From NCBI RefSeq assembly GCF_008973665.1, contig NZ_WACP01000023.1, positions 1 through 61,134 of the forward strand: a stretch of DNA of 61,134 bases, in the 5' to 3' direction. The notes under the pieces were generated by a model. That model was given only the letters and a program-made list of their open reading frames with translations, did no database searches and had not been told where the DNA came from. The translations under genes were made by a program, and so were the position numbers. The first letter of the stretch is position 1. Every line of letters begins with the position of its first letter. The DNA is from Paenibacillus tengchongensis (GTDB taxonomy: Bacteria; Bacillota; Bacilli; Paenibacillales; Paenibacillaceae). Of this stretch, positions 15,622 to 23,499 are shown in pieces.

Positions 15622-16521
15622 ATGAATTTAGGTGATTTGGTCATTCGCAAATCCTATGGCGGAGATGTCACTTTCCGGATTGAAAATATGCTGCGGCACG
15701 GAGCGGTCATCAAGGGCACGGAATTCCGATTGCTTGCGGATGCCCCCCTGGAGGACCTGATTCAGGTGCCGCCGACCCGTGTGACCGAGCGCGGGGAGCA
15801 GGCGCGGATCAAGGCCAATGAATCGCTGTCGCGTCTGCGGAAAGACCGTCAGGAGATCAGCCAGCGCAGCGGAGAGAGCGTCTTGGGCACATGGCCGCAG
15901 TCCGCCAAGGAAGCGGCTTACTTTGAAGTTCCGGGCAAGGTGCTGCATCTCGACGGCGATTCGCTTTATTTGAACAAGAGTCTAAGCCTGTATGAGCAGC
16001 TGCGGATTCCGGCGGAAGGGCATCACGTGCATGAATCAAAAATGGCCGAAACGCTGTACCGGCTACTGCCGCGGGTACGTCCTGACATTGTGGTGATTAC
16101 AGGCCATGACGGGGTGTTAAAGCAGCCGCATACCTATGATCTGTATAATATTTCAAGCTACAAAAATTCACAAAATTTTGTAGCAGCTATACAGGTTGCG
16201 CGTGAATATGAGCGTAATTTTGATACGTTGACCATTGTGGCGGGGGCTTGCCAGTCCCATTTTGAAGCTTTGCTGAGCGCAGGAGCCAACTTCGCCAGCT
16301 CGCCGGGACGGATTCTGATCCATGCGCTCGATCCTGTGTATATCGCGGCCAAGGCGGCCTTTACCTCCATCCGTGACACCGTCAATTTAGGCGATGTGCT
16401 GAATCATACGATCAGCGGCAGCCAGGGCATGGGCGGAATTGAGACACGCGGCAGCTTCCGCATCGGGATGCCCCGGCTGCAGAACTTGTCCACATTAAAG
16501 GTGACGCCATCTGTATTGTAG
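15622..16521 (+). CDS. yabG: sporulation-specific protease YabG
   Basis: A 299-residue YabG protein, a mother-cell cysteine protease that trims spore coat proteins so they can be cross-linked. Family landmarks are MNLGDLVIRKSYGGDVTFRI at the start (an SH3-like segment), VVITGHDGVL at about residue 155, VAGACQSHFEALLSAGANFASSPGR at about 212-236 with the candidate catalytic His and Cys, and IGMPRLQNL at the end. ATG at 15622 follows GAGGTGG. A terminator closes the unit. Confidence 0.92.
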   Translation: MNLGDLVIRKSYGGDVTFRIENMLRHGAVIKGTEFRLLADAPLEDLIQVPPTRVTERGEQARIKANESLSRLRKDRQEISQRSGESVLGTWPQSAKEAAYFEVPGKVLHLDGDSLYLNKSLSLYEQLRIPAEGHHVHESKMAETLYRLLPRVRPDIVVITGHDGVLKQPHTYDLYNISSYKNSQNFVAAIQVAREYERNFDTLTIVAGACQSHFEALLSAGANFASSPGRILIHALDPVYIAAKAAFTSIRDTVNLGDVLNHTISGSQGMGGIETRGSFRIGMPRLQNLSTLKVTPSVL

Positions 16522-16548
16522 TTATTCGGGAAAAAGGAAACAGAAGGA

Positions 16549-16575
16549 AACGCCGTCTTAGAGACGGCGTTTTTT
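16549..16575 (+). terminator. terminator after yabG
   Basis: AACGCCGTCT pairs with AGACGGCGTT around a short loop, followed by a T-run. Confidence 0.9.
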
Positions 16576-16645
16576 ATAATGCAGACCTTTGATGCGGATA
16601 ACAAGCGGTTCATAGCAAGCCCACCAAACCTTCAAAAAAAATTCG

Positions 16646-16675
16646 TTGACAATACATATTTACATCAACTATAAT
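16646..16675 (+). promoter_or_regulatory. veg promoter, upstream copy
   Basis: TTGACA (16646-16651), 18 bases, TATAAT (16670-16675): both hexamers are exact consensus for sigma-A. Confidence 0.85.
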
Positions 16676-16687
16676 TAATTATTTAAT

Positions 16688-16716
16688 TTGACAATGGATA
16701 CTAAAAGTTGTATAAT
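16688..16716 (+). promoter_or_regulatory. veg promoter, downstream copy
   Basis: TTGACA (16688-16693), 17 bases, TATAAT (16711-16716): an ideal sigma-A promoter 42 bases after the first. It also shows that the open frame starting at 16688 is not coding. Confidence 0.9.
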
Positions 16717-16744
16717 GGACAAGGAAAGAGGTGGTCGTCAGGCA

Positions 16745-17020
16745 ATGGCTAATAATGCGCTATTGGAAATCAAACGCAGTCTCGAAGCTCACGTCGGTCA
16801 AAAGATCACTTTACGTGCTAACGGTGGCCGTCGCAAAACTGTGGAACGCACCGGTGTCCTGGAAGAAACGTACCCTTCTGTATTTATTGTCAAACTGGAT
16901 CAGGAGCAGCAATCGTTTAAGCGTGTCTCCTACAGCTATGCCGACATACTTACCGAATCAGTGGAGATCACGGTTTGTGAAGAGGATGGGCAGATGCGGA
17001 TCATGTATATTAAAGCTTAA
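16745..17020 (+). CDS. veg: Veg protein
   Basis: A 91-residue Veg family protein, highly expressed and implicated in biofilm matrix control in B. subtilis. The sequence starts MANNALLEIKRSLEAHVGQK, then RANGGRRKTVERTGVLEETYPSVFIVKL, typical of the family's small beta-barrel. ATG at 16745 follows AAAGAGGTGG at a slightly long spacing. Two consensus sigma-A promoters lie directly upstream and a terminator directly downstream, so it is a strong single-gene unit. Confidence 0.95.
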   Translation: MANNALLEIKRSLEAHVGQKITLRANGGRRKTVERTGVLEETYPSVFIVKLDQEQQSFKRVSYSYADILTESVEITVCEEDGQMRIMYIKA

Positions 17021-17027
17021 GTTTCAG

Positions 17028-17060
17028 ACAGCCCTCTGCTCAGGGGGCTGTTATTTTTTT
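17028..17060 (+). terminator. terminator after veg
   Basis: ACAGCCCTCTG / CAGGGGGCTGT stem with a minimal loop, followed by TATTTTTTT. Confidence 0.85.
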
Positions 17061-17089
17061 ATGCAGCCATGCGTACTGTCATCAATTAT

Positions 17090-17119
17090 GAATGGGCTTT
17101 GGCCTCCGGCAGCATACTA
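17090..17119 (+). promoter_or_regulatory. sigma-G promoter of sspF
   Basis: GAATG (17090-17094), an 18-base spacer and CATACTA (17113-17119) fit the sigma-G consensus GHATR-N18-CATnnTA exactly. It lies about 50 bases before sspF, a forespore gene. Confidence 0.8.
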
Positions 17120-17167
17120 ACGGGGCAACACCTCATTCATCATTTGTCCATAGGGAGGTAATCCGTA

Positions 17168-17353
17168 ATGAGCCGCAGAAGACGAAGCGTGATGTCCGAT
17201 GAACTAAAGACAGAACTCGCTAAGGAGCTGGGATTCTACGATACCGTGGAGCGCGAAGGGTGGGGCGGTATCCGGGCCAAGGATGCCGGTAATATGGTGA
17301 AACGGGCCATTCAGCTGGCCGAGCAGGCCGCCGCTGCACGTAATAACATTTAG
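17168..17353 (+). CDS. sspF: small acid-soluble spore protein, SspF-type
   Basis: A 61-residue alpha/beta-type SASP that coats spore DNA. Recognisable parts are LKTELAKELGFYDTVEREGW (helix 1 with the E-LGFYD block, the region cut by the GPR protease in the family) and IRAKDAGNMVKRAIQLAEQ (helix 2). The arginine-rich start (MSRRRRS) fits SspF. ATG at 17168 follows ATAGGGAGGT. The position between veg and ispE matches B. subtilis, and the upstream sigma-G promoter fits forespore expression. Confidence 0.93.
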   Translation: MSRRRRSVMSDELKTELAKELGFYDTVEREGWGGIRAKDAGNMVKRAIQLAEQAAAARNNI

Positions 17354-17376
17354 GGCGCGGCACTGGTAAGCGAAGA

Positions 17377-17409
17377 ACGGAGGCTGTCCTTTAGGGCGGT
17401 GTCCGTTTT
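17377..17409 (+). terminator. terminator after sspF
   Basis: ACGGA-G-GCTGTCC pairs with GGGCGGT-G-TCCGT (some G-U pairs) around TTTA, followed by TTTT. Confidence 0.7.
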
Positions 17410-17423
17410 TCCGTTCATCCGTA

Positions 17424-17452
17424 TAGACTTCAACTGCGGTTTCTCATATAAT
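17424..17452 (+). promoter_or_regulatory. candidate sigma-A promoter of ispE
   Basis: TAGACT (17424-17429), 17 bases, TATAAT (17447-17452). The -10 is perfect and the -35 is 4/6. Confidence 0.5.
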
Positions 17453-17496
17453 ATGTTAAGTTGTTTGTACGGGAAAAGTGAAGGTGGGTGAACGCC

Positions 17497-18351
17497 TTGA
17501 AAATGTATGAAAAAGCACCGGCCAAAATTAATCTGATGCTGGACGTGCTTCATAAACGGCCTGACGGATTTCATGAGGTGGAGATGATTATGACGATGGT
17601 CGATCTTGCCGACCGTCTGGAACTGTCTGAGCTGAAGCGTGATTCCATTATCATCTCAAGCCAGGCCGGCTATATTCCTCTGGATGAGAAGAACCTGGCT
17701 TTCCAGGCGGCAAGGCTGATTAAAGAACGTTATAACGTAAAAAACGGTGTACATATTCATCTCGACAAAAGAATTCCGGTCGCCGCCGGACTCGCCGGCG
17801 GCAGCAGCGATGCCGCGGCGACGCTCCGCGGCCTCAACCGGCTCTGGCGCCTCGGCATTCCGGCGCAGGAGCTGCAGGAGCTGGGGGCCGAGCTCGGTTC
17901 AGACGTTCCGTTCTGTGTAACAGGCGGTACCGCACTGGCCACAGGCCGGGGAGAGCGGCTGACGCCCATTCAAAGTCCGCCGCAGTATTGGGTGATTCTG
18001 GCCAAGCCGCCGATCAATGTCTCGACGGCGGAGGTGTACGGGCGTGTGCGCGCCGCGAGCATAACCAATCATCCTTCCGCGCTCCGGATGCGGCAAGCGA
18101 TTGAAGCGGGGGACTTTGCGGAGATTTGCGGGAATCTCGGCAACGTGCTTGAGGATGTGACCCTGAAGCTACACCCAGAGGTACAGCAGATCAAAGAAGC
18201 AATGGTTAAGCTTGGCGCTGACGGTGTATTGATGTCAGGCAGCGGACCGACTGTATTCGGTCTGGTGCAGAAGGAATCCAAAGTGGCGCGGATCTTCAAC
18301 GGCCTGCGCGGATTCTGCAAGGAAGTCTATGCCGTCCGCTCTCTGGGCTAA
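17497..18351 (+). CDS. ispE: 4-diphosphocytidyl-2-C-methyl-D-erythritol kinase
   Basis: A 284-residue GHMP kinase of the MEP isoprenoid pathway. It begins with YEKAPAKINLMLDVLHKRPDGFHEV (substrate site), has the GHMP phosphate loop PVAAGLAGGSSDAAATLRG at about residues 91-109, and the C-terminal LMSGSGPTVFGLV motif. The start is TTG at 17497, eight bases beyond AAGGTGGG; GTG at 17488 overlaps that site and ATG at 17503 is further away. Length is normal. Confidence 0.93.
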   Translation: MKMYEKAPAKINLMLDVLHKRPDGFHEVEMIMTMVDLADRLELSELKRDSIIISSQAGYIPLDEKNLAFQAARLIKERYNVKNGVHIHLDKRIPVAAGLAGGSSDAAATLRGLNRLWRLGIPAQELQELGAELGSDVPFCVTGGTALATGRGERLTPIQSPPQYWVILAKPPINVSTAEVYGRVRAASITNHPSALRMRQAIEAGDFAEICGNLGNVLEDVTLKLHPEVQQIKEAMVKLGADGVLMSGSGPTVFGLVQKESKVARIFNGLRGFCKEVYAVRSLG

Positions 18352-18382
18352 CGCAAACAGGCCAAAGTTTAGGGGCAGACGC

Positions 18383-18412
18383 TTGTATAAATCCGTACAA
18401 AAGTGATATTAT
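18383..18412 (+). promoter_or_regulatory. candidate purR promoter
   Basis: TTGTAT (18383-18388), 18 bases, TATTAT (18407-18412), directly before the PurBox. Confidence 0.5.
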
Positions 18413-18420
18413 TTGATAAT

Positions 18421-18433
18421 AATATTCGGTTTT
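18421..18433 (-). promoter_or_regulatory. PurBox before purR
   Basis: On the reverse strand AAAACCGAATATT matches the PurBox pattern AWWWCCGAACWWT at 12 of 13 positions. It lies just past the -10 of the candidate promoter and 16 bases before the purR start, fitting autoregulation by PurR. No partner box at the usual spacing was found. Confidence 0.6.
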
Positions 18434-18448
18434 GGCGAGGAGCGTCCC

Positions 18449-19276
18449 GTGAGAAAATTAAAGAGAAGCCAACGATTGGTGGATATGACCCAATTTTTAC
18501 TTGATAAACCGCATGACTTACTGCCGCTGTCTACCTTTGCCGACCGGTACGGAGCGGCGAAATCGTCGATCAGCGAGGATCTGGCGATCATTAAAGAGGT
18601 ATTTGAAGGTGAAGGTATGGGCGAGCTGCAGACGCTGGCCGGCGCCGCCGGAGGGGTAAGGTATATTCCGCGCATACCGAAGGAGCTGGCACTGGATTTC
18701 GTGCGCAGCCTGTGCAGCCAGCTGGAGAGCAGTGACCGGATTCTGCCGGGCGGCTACCTCTACATGTCTGATTTGCTGGGGCTGCCTTCCCTGATGGGCC
18801 AGGCCGGCAAGATTATTGCTTCGGCTTTCTACGGTGTCGATATCGATGTCGTAATGACCGTAGAAACGAAGGGGATTCCGCTGGCGTATGCTACGGCCGA
18901 ACAGCTCGGGCTCCCGGTCGTTCTGGTGCGGCGGGACCATCAGGTAACGGAAGGCTCGGCGGTAAGCATCAACTATGTATCTGGTTCCCATAAAAGCATA
19001 CATACGATGACCCTGTCGCGCAGAGCGCTGCGCGAGAAGTCCCGGGTGCTCATTGTTGATGATTTCATGAAGGCCGGTGGAACCGTGCAAGGGATGGTGG
19101 ACTTGCTTGGCGAGTTCAATGCTGAGGTTGCTGGTGTCGCGGTGCTGGTGGAGTCGGGAGCGGTCGAGAATGAAGAGCGGCTCCTGCATGATTATGTCTC
19201 TCTCGTTAAGTTGACCGAAGTCGATTCCAAAGGCCGGCGGATCTCCGCCCATCCCGGAAATTTCTTTTCTTCTTAA
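18449..19276 (+). CDS. purR: purine operon repressor PurR
   Basis: A 275-residue repressor of purine synthesis genes. An N-terminal winged helix (residues 1-75, with AAKSSISEDLAIIKEVFEGEG) precedes a phosphoribosyltransferase-like domain whose PRPP site VLIVDDFMKAGGTVQGM is at about residues 205-221. In B. subtilis PRPP releases it from DNA. GTG at 18449 follows GAGGAG and matches the family start; the frame upstream overlaps the PurBox. The prs gene, which makes its effector PRPP, lies 2.1 kb downstream. ridA, normally next, is absent. Confidence 0.94.
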   Translation: MRKLKRSQRLVDMTQFLLDKPHDLLPLSTFADRYGAAKSSISEDLAIIKEVFEGEGMGELQTLAGAAGGVRYIPRIPKELALDFVRSLCSQLESSDRILPGGYLYMSDLLGLPSLMGQAGKIIASAFYGVDIDVVMTVETKGIPLAYATAEQLGLPVVLVRRDHQVTEGSAVSINYVSGSHKSIHTMTLSRRALREKSRVLIVDDFMKAGGTVQGMVDLLGEFNAEVAGVAVLVESGAVENEERLLHDYVSLVKLTEVDSKGRRISAHPGNFFSS

Positions 19277-19307
19277 GCCGGAGTAGACAAATAATCCGTT
19301 ATAGCAT

Positions 19308-19357
19308 TTTGTCGAATTCGTGAGGAAATATAAGGATACTACCCGAAACTTGTCGAA
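19308..19357 (+). promoter_or_regulatory. spoVG control region: Spo0A-box pair around a candidate sigma-H promoter
   Basis: TTTGTCGAA (19308-19316) and TTGTCGAA (19350-19357) both hold the exact TGTCGAA core. Between them AGGAAAT (19323-19329) and a GAAA -10-like sequence (19345-19348) resemble a sigma-H promoter. spoVG is sigma-H dependent and AbrB repressed in B. subtilis; direct Spo0A action here is an inference. Confidence 0.5.
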
Positions 19358-19481
19358 ATCGATGGTTATGGAAAAATAATCTTCTTTATCAGGCATTTTT
19401 TGGAATCAAAAAGAAGGAATTCGCCTTGCTGTGTGGAATTATACACCAAGTCTCTGATGGAAAAAGGTGGTGAACACACAC

Positions 19482-19769
19482 ATGCAAATTACGGATGTCA
19501 GACTCCGCCGCGTCAACTCTGAGGGGAGAATGAAGGCAATCGCATCCATTACAATCGACAACGAGTTTGTTGTTCATGACATTCGCGTCATCGACGGTAA
19601 TAACGGAATGTTCGTTGCGATGCCAAGCAAACGTACTCCGGACGGCGAATTCCGCGATATCGCTCACCCGATCTCTTCGGGTACCCGCGAGAAGATTCAG
19701 TCGGCGGTACTGGCTGAATATGAACGCGCCGCTACCGAAGAAGAAGAGGTTATTGAAGAAGGAGCCTAA
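19482..19769 (+). CDS. spoVG: SpoVG, RNA/DNA-binding regulator
   Basis: A 95-residue SpoVG protein, a small nucleic-acid-binding regulator affecting septation and sporulation. The sequence holds MQITDVRLRRVNSEGRMKAIASIT at the start and FVVHDIRVIDGNNGMFVAMPSK with the family's conserved block, then a C-terminal acidic tail (EEEEVIEEGA). The frame opens at 19467, but AAAGGTGGT precedes the ATG at 19482, which also begins the conserved sequence. Confidence 0.95.
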   Translation: MQITDVRLRRVNSEGRMKAIASITIDNEFVVHDIRVIDGNNGMFVAMPSKRTPDGEFRDIAHPISSGTREKIQSAVLAEYERAATEEEEVIEEGA

Positions 19770-19847
19770 GCTATTTGCAGCGGCTCACTCGGAAGAAGCG
19801 GTCCGTACGGGATTGCTGAAGGCCAAGCTGTACTTTATTGGGGTTCG

Positions 19848-19888
19848 AAGAAAAGGGAACCATGCTTGAATGGTTCTCTTTTCTTTTT
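19848..19888 (+). terminator. terminator after spoVG
   Basis: AAGAAAAGGGAACCAT pairs with ATGGTTCTCTTTTCTT (one mismatch) and ends in a T-run. The long upstream extension of the glmU frame crosses this hairpin. Confidence 0.85.
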
Positions 19889-19942
19889 GCCCGGAATGAG
19901 ATATATTCAGTAGTGAGCTCAAGAAGTAGGAGGTTGGCATTC

Positions 19943-21343
19943 TTGAAGAGAATGGCTGTTGTTCTTGCCGCAGGTCAAGGCAAGCGCATGAAATCTAAAT
20001 TATATAAGGTACTGCATCCTGTCTGCGGGAAACCGATGGTAGGGCATGTACTGGATACAATTAAAGCGACGGGTTGCGAGCGGACAGTTGTTATTGTCGG
20101 ACACGGGGCCGAGAAGGTCATGGCATATATCGGGCAGGATGCCGAGTATGCGCTGCAGGAAACGCAGTTGGGTACGGGTCATGCCGTGCAGCAGGCCAAG
20201 GCACTGATCGGCGGCGAGCAAGGAACCACTGTTGTGGCATACGGGGATACCCCGCTTATTGCTTCTGCGACACTGCAAGGGCTAATGGAGCTGCATGAAG
20301 AGCGAGGCGCAGCTGTCACGGTGCTCACGGCGGTTATGGAGGATCCTTCCGGACTGGGACGCATTATCCGTAACGCCGAAGGAGAATTGGTCAAGATTGT
20401 CGAGCAGAAGGACTGCACGCCGGATGAGGCAGCAATCCGGGAGATCAATACCGGGATTTATTGCTTTGACAACGCCAAGTTATTTGCTGCTCTGGAGGAA
20501 GTCACTCCGAATAATATGCAGGGTGAATATTATCTCACCGATGTGATCGGTATTCTGAGGGGACAGGGCGATCTTGTGCTGGCCTACCAGACTGACGATG
20601 CTTCGGAAGCGATTGGCGTAAATGATCGGCTGGCCTTGTCGGAGGCGGAAGCTTATATGCGTGCCCGGATTAACAAAGGTCATATGTTGAACGGTGTAAC
20701 CATCATTGATCCTGCCTCGACTTATATCGGAGCCGATGTTGTAATTGGAGCCGATACTGTACTTCATCCGGGAACGATCCTGAAGGGTAAGACGGTGATC
20801 GGAGAAGACTGCGTAATCGGACCTGCCAGTGAAATCGAAGACGGCGTGGTGATGGACGGAGCCTGCGTCAAGCAATCCATACTGAGCCAAGCACAAGTCG
20901 GCGCACGGACAACCGTTGGGCCTTTTGCCTATTTGCGCCCGGGTACTGTTCTCGGTGAAGAGGTCAAGGTTGGCGACTTCGTGGAAATCAAGAATGCGGT
21001 AATCGGCGACGGTTCGAAGGTACCGCATCTTAGCTATGTCGGCGATGCCAAGATCGGCAAGAATGTAAATTTCGGCTGTGGTGCAATTACCGCCAATTAT
21101 GACGGTTATAATAAAGATATAACGACCATTGAAGATAATGCCTTTATCGGCAGCAACGCCAATCTGATTGCTCCGGTCACAGTAGGCAAGGGTGCTTACG
21201 TGGTAGCGGGATCGACGATCACCCGCTCGGTTGCGGAGAATGATCTGGCGGTTGCCCGGGTAAGACAGGAGAACAAGCCGGGATATGCGGAGAAGATCCG
21301 TGCCCGTGCCAAAGCCAAGAAAGACCAGTCGAGTCCATCGTAA
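19943..21343 (+). CDS. glmU: bifunctional UDP-GlcNAc pyrophosphorylase / glucosamine-1-phosphate acetyltransferase
   Basis: A 466-residue enzyme making UDP-GlcNAc for peptidoglycan and teichoic acids. The N-terminal uridylyltransferase has LAAGQGKRMKSKLYKVLHP at about residues 6-24, then TQLGTGHAVQQA and GDTPL. The C-terminal half is a left-handed beta-helix of hexapeptide repeats (IGADVVIGADTVLHPG and on) ending with NFGCGAITANYDGYNK. TTG at 19943 follows TAGGAGG by nine bases and fits the family start; the frame upstream to 19838 runs through the spoVG terminator. Confidence 0.96.
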   Translation: MKRMAVVLAAGQGKRMKSKLYKVLHPVCGKPMVGHVLDTIKATGCERTVVIVGHGAEKVMAYIGQDAEYALQETQLGTGHAVQQAKALIGGEQGTTVVAYGDTPLIASATLQGLMELHEERGAAVTVLTAVMEDPSGLGRIIRNAEGELVKIVEQKDCTPDEAAIREINTGIYCFDNAKLFAALEEVTPNNMQGEYYLTDVIGILRGQGDLVLAYQTDDASEAIGVNDRLALSEAEAYMRARINKGHMLNGVTIIDPASTYIGADVVIGADTVLHPGTILKGKTVIGEDCVIGPASEIEDGVVMDGACVKQSILSQAQVGARTTVGPFAYLRPGTVLGEEVKVGDFVEIKNAVIGDGSKVPHLSYVGDAKIGKNVNFGCGAITANYDGYNKDITTIEDNAFIGSNANLIAPVTVGKGAYVVAGSTITRSVAENDLAVARVRQENKPGYAEKIRARAKAKKDQSSPS

Positions 21344-21358
21344 AAGTCCAGGAACTTT

Positions 21359-21398
21359 AGCGCCGGAGGTCGACAGATCCCTTCTCCGGCGCTTTATT
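21359..21398 (+). terminator. terminator after glmU
   Basis: AGCGCCGGA pairs with TCCGGCGCT across a 17-base loop, followed by TTATT. The T-run is short, so read-through into prs is possible. Confidence 0.65.
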
Positions 21399-21433
21399 GG
21401 AAGCTAAATTCCGTCACGGAGGGTTTAAATTTT

Positions 21434-22387
21434 ATGACTTATTGCGATTCAAAATTGAAGATTTTTACTTGCAACTCCAATCCAAAGCTGGCCAGCCAGA
21501 TTGCCGATTATATCGGTATTCCGATGGGCGAATCCCATACCACCAGCTTCAGTGACGGCGAGATTCAGGTTAAGCTTTCGGAAAGTGTACGGGGATGTCA
21601 TGTGTATATCGTTCAATCGACCTGCGGGCCGGTCAACGATAACCTGATGGAGCTGCTGGTTATGGTCGATGCGCTCAAGCGGGCTTCGGCCAAGAGCATC
21701 AATGTCGTCATTCCTTACTACGGGTATGCGCGCCAGGACCGTAAGGCCCGTTCCCGTGATCCGATTACGGCCAAGCTGGTCGCCAATCTGATTGAAAAAG
21801 CAGGTGCCCACCGTGTCATTACCATGGACCTCCATGCGATGCAGATTCAAGGCTTTTTCGATATTCCGGTCGATCATTTGCTCGGAGTACCGATTCTCGC
21901 CCAATATTTCCGTTCCAAGCAAATTGAGAATCCCGTGGTGGTCTCTCCCGACCATGGCGGTGTAGTGCGGGCCAGAAAGCTGGCGGATTTCCTCAACGCC
22001 CCGCTGGCGATTATCGATAAGCGGCGTCCGGAGCCCAATGTCAGCGAGGTTATGAATATCATCGGTAACATTGAAGGCAAGACGGCCATCCTGATTGATG
22101 ATATCATCGATACGGCAGGCACGATCGTGCTGGGTGCGAATGCGCTGATGGAAGGCGGCGTGAAGGAAGTATACGCCTGCTGTACCCATCCGGTATTGTC
22201 CGGACCGGCCCATGAGCGCCTCGAGAATTCACCGCTGAAGGAAGTTATCGTGACGGATACCATTCCGATCCGCAGCGACAATCCAACCTCCAAATTGAAG
22301 GTGTTGTCCGTAGCTCCGCTGATGGGCGAAGCGATTATCCGCGTTCATGAAGAGCTGTCGATCAGCAAGCTGTTTGAAATCGAATAA
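21434..22387 (+). CDS. prs: ribose-phosphate pyrophosphokinase
   Basis: A 317-residue PRPP synthetase. It carries FSDGEIQVKLSESVRG near the start, VVIPYYGYARQDRKARSRDPITAK (about 93-116), TMDLHAMQIQGFFDIPVDHL (about 130-149), and the PRPP signature TAILIDDIIDTAGTI at about 217-231. It feeds purine, pyrimidine, NAD, His and Trp synthesis; the window itself holds three PRPP users or sensors (purR, hpt, nadC). ATG at 21434 follows ACGGAGGG. Confidence 0.97.
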   Translation: MTYCDSKLKIFTCNSNPKLASQIADYIGIPMGESHTTSFSDGEIQVKLSESVRGCHVYIVQSTCGPVNDNLMELLVMVDALKRASAKSINVVIPYYGYARQDRKARSRDPITAKLVANLIEKAGAHRVITMDLHAMQIQGFFDIPVDHLLGVPILAQYFRSKQIENPVVVSPDHGGVVRARKLADFLNAPLAIIDKRRPEPNVSEVMNIIGNIEGKTAILIDDIIDTAGTIVLGANALMEGGVKEVYACCTHPVLSGPAHERLENSPLKEVIVTDTIPIRSDNPTSKLKVLSVAPLMGEAIIRVHEELSISKLFEIE

Positions 22388-22440
22388 TTCGCGATGATTA
22401 CGATGAACTCATAGCGCCATTCTCCACTTGGCTGGAGACC

Positions 22441-22483
22441 ATAAAAAGGGTTACACCTCCGGTTGACGGAAGATGTAACCCTT
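22441..22483 (-). terminator. terminator of the reverse-strand small gene
   Basis: AAGGGTTACA pairs with TGTAACCCTT in a stem that, read on the reverse strand, is followed by TTTTTAT. On the + strand no T-run follows, so it belongs to the reverse-strand gene. Confidence 0.85.
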
Positions 22484-22516
22484 GTCGGCGTGTTACTCCC
22501 GGATGTAAGGCTTGCT

Positions 22517-22717
22517 TCAGTAGCCCGGCCGGGAAATAAAGGTGAACCTGTTGCGGTTATACAAGGTGCCCTGCAGCTCAACAAAGCTCTCGTCTGCGGC
22601 GGTCACTACACCGATGGCGATGTGCCTGTTGCCGAGGTACACCTCGACAGGCACAGCATATTCGATATGATACTGGAAGTGGCGTTTTTGCGTTAAGTTC
22701 TCGCCCGGTTGCAGCAT
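22517..22717 (-). CDS. small conserved-looking protein of unknown function
   Basis: A 66-residue protein on the reverse strand between prs and pth. It has its own ribosome site (CAGGTGA, a few bases before the ATG) and its own terminator, so I take it as real although short. The sequence is a compact beta-rich domain with no membrane segment or cysteine: VPVEVYLGNRHIAIGVV, then SFVELQGTLYNRNRFTFISR, reminiscent of small Bacillus spore-associated or DUF2642-like proteins, though I cannot name the family with confidence. B. subtilis has ctc (+ strand) at this place; the present gene is unrelated and points the other way. Confidence 0.6.
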   Translation of the reverse strand: MLQPGENLTQKRHFQYHIEYAVPVEVYLGNRHIAIGVVTAADESFVELQGTLYNRNRFTFISRPGY

Positions 22718-22845
22718 GGTTTTATCACCTGTCCTGAAGGTTGGATGGTCAAAGCGTTGTTTATAAAATAAACCTCACAAAACTTATTGTATCAAAAACC
22801 GGTTTCTTCTGCTGAAGAGGCCTGCAGAAAGGATCAGGCATCGAC

Positions 22846-23406
22846 ATGAAATGGATTGTAGGACTGGGGAATCCCGGAACACAGTATGCCAAGACCCGGC
22901 ATAACGTCGGGTTTATGGCTCTGGATGAGCTGGCCGCAAGACACGGGATTGCCTTCAGCCAGAATAAATGCAAGTCGGTCATCGGCGAAGGGAACATCGG
23001 CGGCGTAAAGACAGTGCTGATCAAACCGATGACCTTCATGAACCTTTCCGGTGAAGCGGTTCGCGCCTATATGGAATATTATAAAGTAAGCCTGGAGGAT
23101 CTGATTGTCGTATATGATGATTTGGATACCGAGATCGGCAAGATCCGCCTGCGGTATCAGGGAAGCGCCGGCGGACATAACGGAATTAAGTCCATTATCC
23201 AGCACACAGGCACCCAAACGTTTAACCGGGTGCGGATGGGCATCTCCCGCCCGGAGCCGGGATTTGCCGTTGTCGATTATGTGCTGTCCGCTTTTCCCAA
23301 GAAGGAAGGCGAGCAACTAAAGAGCATGATCGGCAATACATGCGATGCGCTGGAGTTTAGCCTGGATCATACGTTTGAGCAGACCATGGCCAAGTTTAAC
23401 GGATAA
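22846..23406 (+). CDS. pth: peptidyl-tRNA hydrolase
   Basis: A 186-residue enzyme (SpoVC in B. subtilis) that frees tRNA from stalled peptidyl-tRNA. The sequence starts WIVGLGNPGTQYAKTRHNVGFMALD, with the catalytic His in RHNVGF (about residue 20) and conserved Asn. PMTFMNLSGEAVRAY, YDDLDTEIGKIRLRYQGSAGGHNGIKSI and FNRVRMGISRP follow as in the family. ATG at 22846 is preceded by a poor ribosome site, GAAAGGATC. It is followed by fin. Confidence 0.96.
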   Translation: MKWIVGLGNPGTQYAKTRHNVGFMALDELAARHGIAFSQNKCKSVIGEGNIGGVKTVLIKPMTFMNLSGEAVRAYMEYYKVSLEDLIVVYDDLDTEIGKIRLRYQGSAGGHNGIKSIIQHTGTQTFNRVRMGISRPEPGFAVVDYVLSAFPKKEGEQLKSMIGNTCDALEFSLDHTFEQTMAKFNG

Positions 23407-23499
23407 TATGAAGCAGAACTGCAGCACCTGTCTAAAAGGCTAAAGAGAAGGGCCGCAGGGCATACTGAAGGTTATATACTACCTTCAGGAGGCATATAG

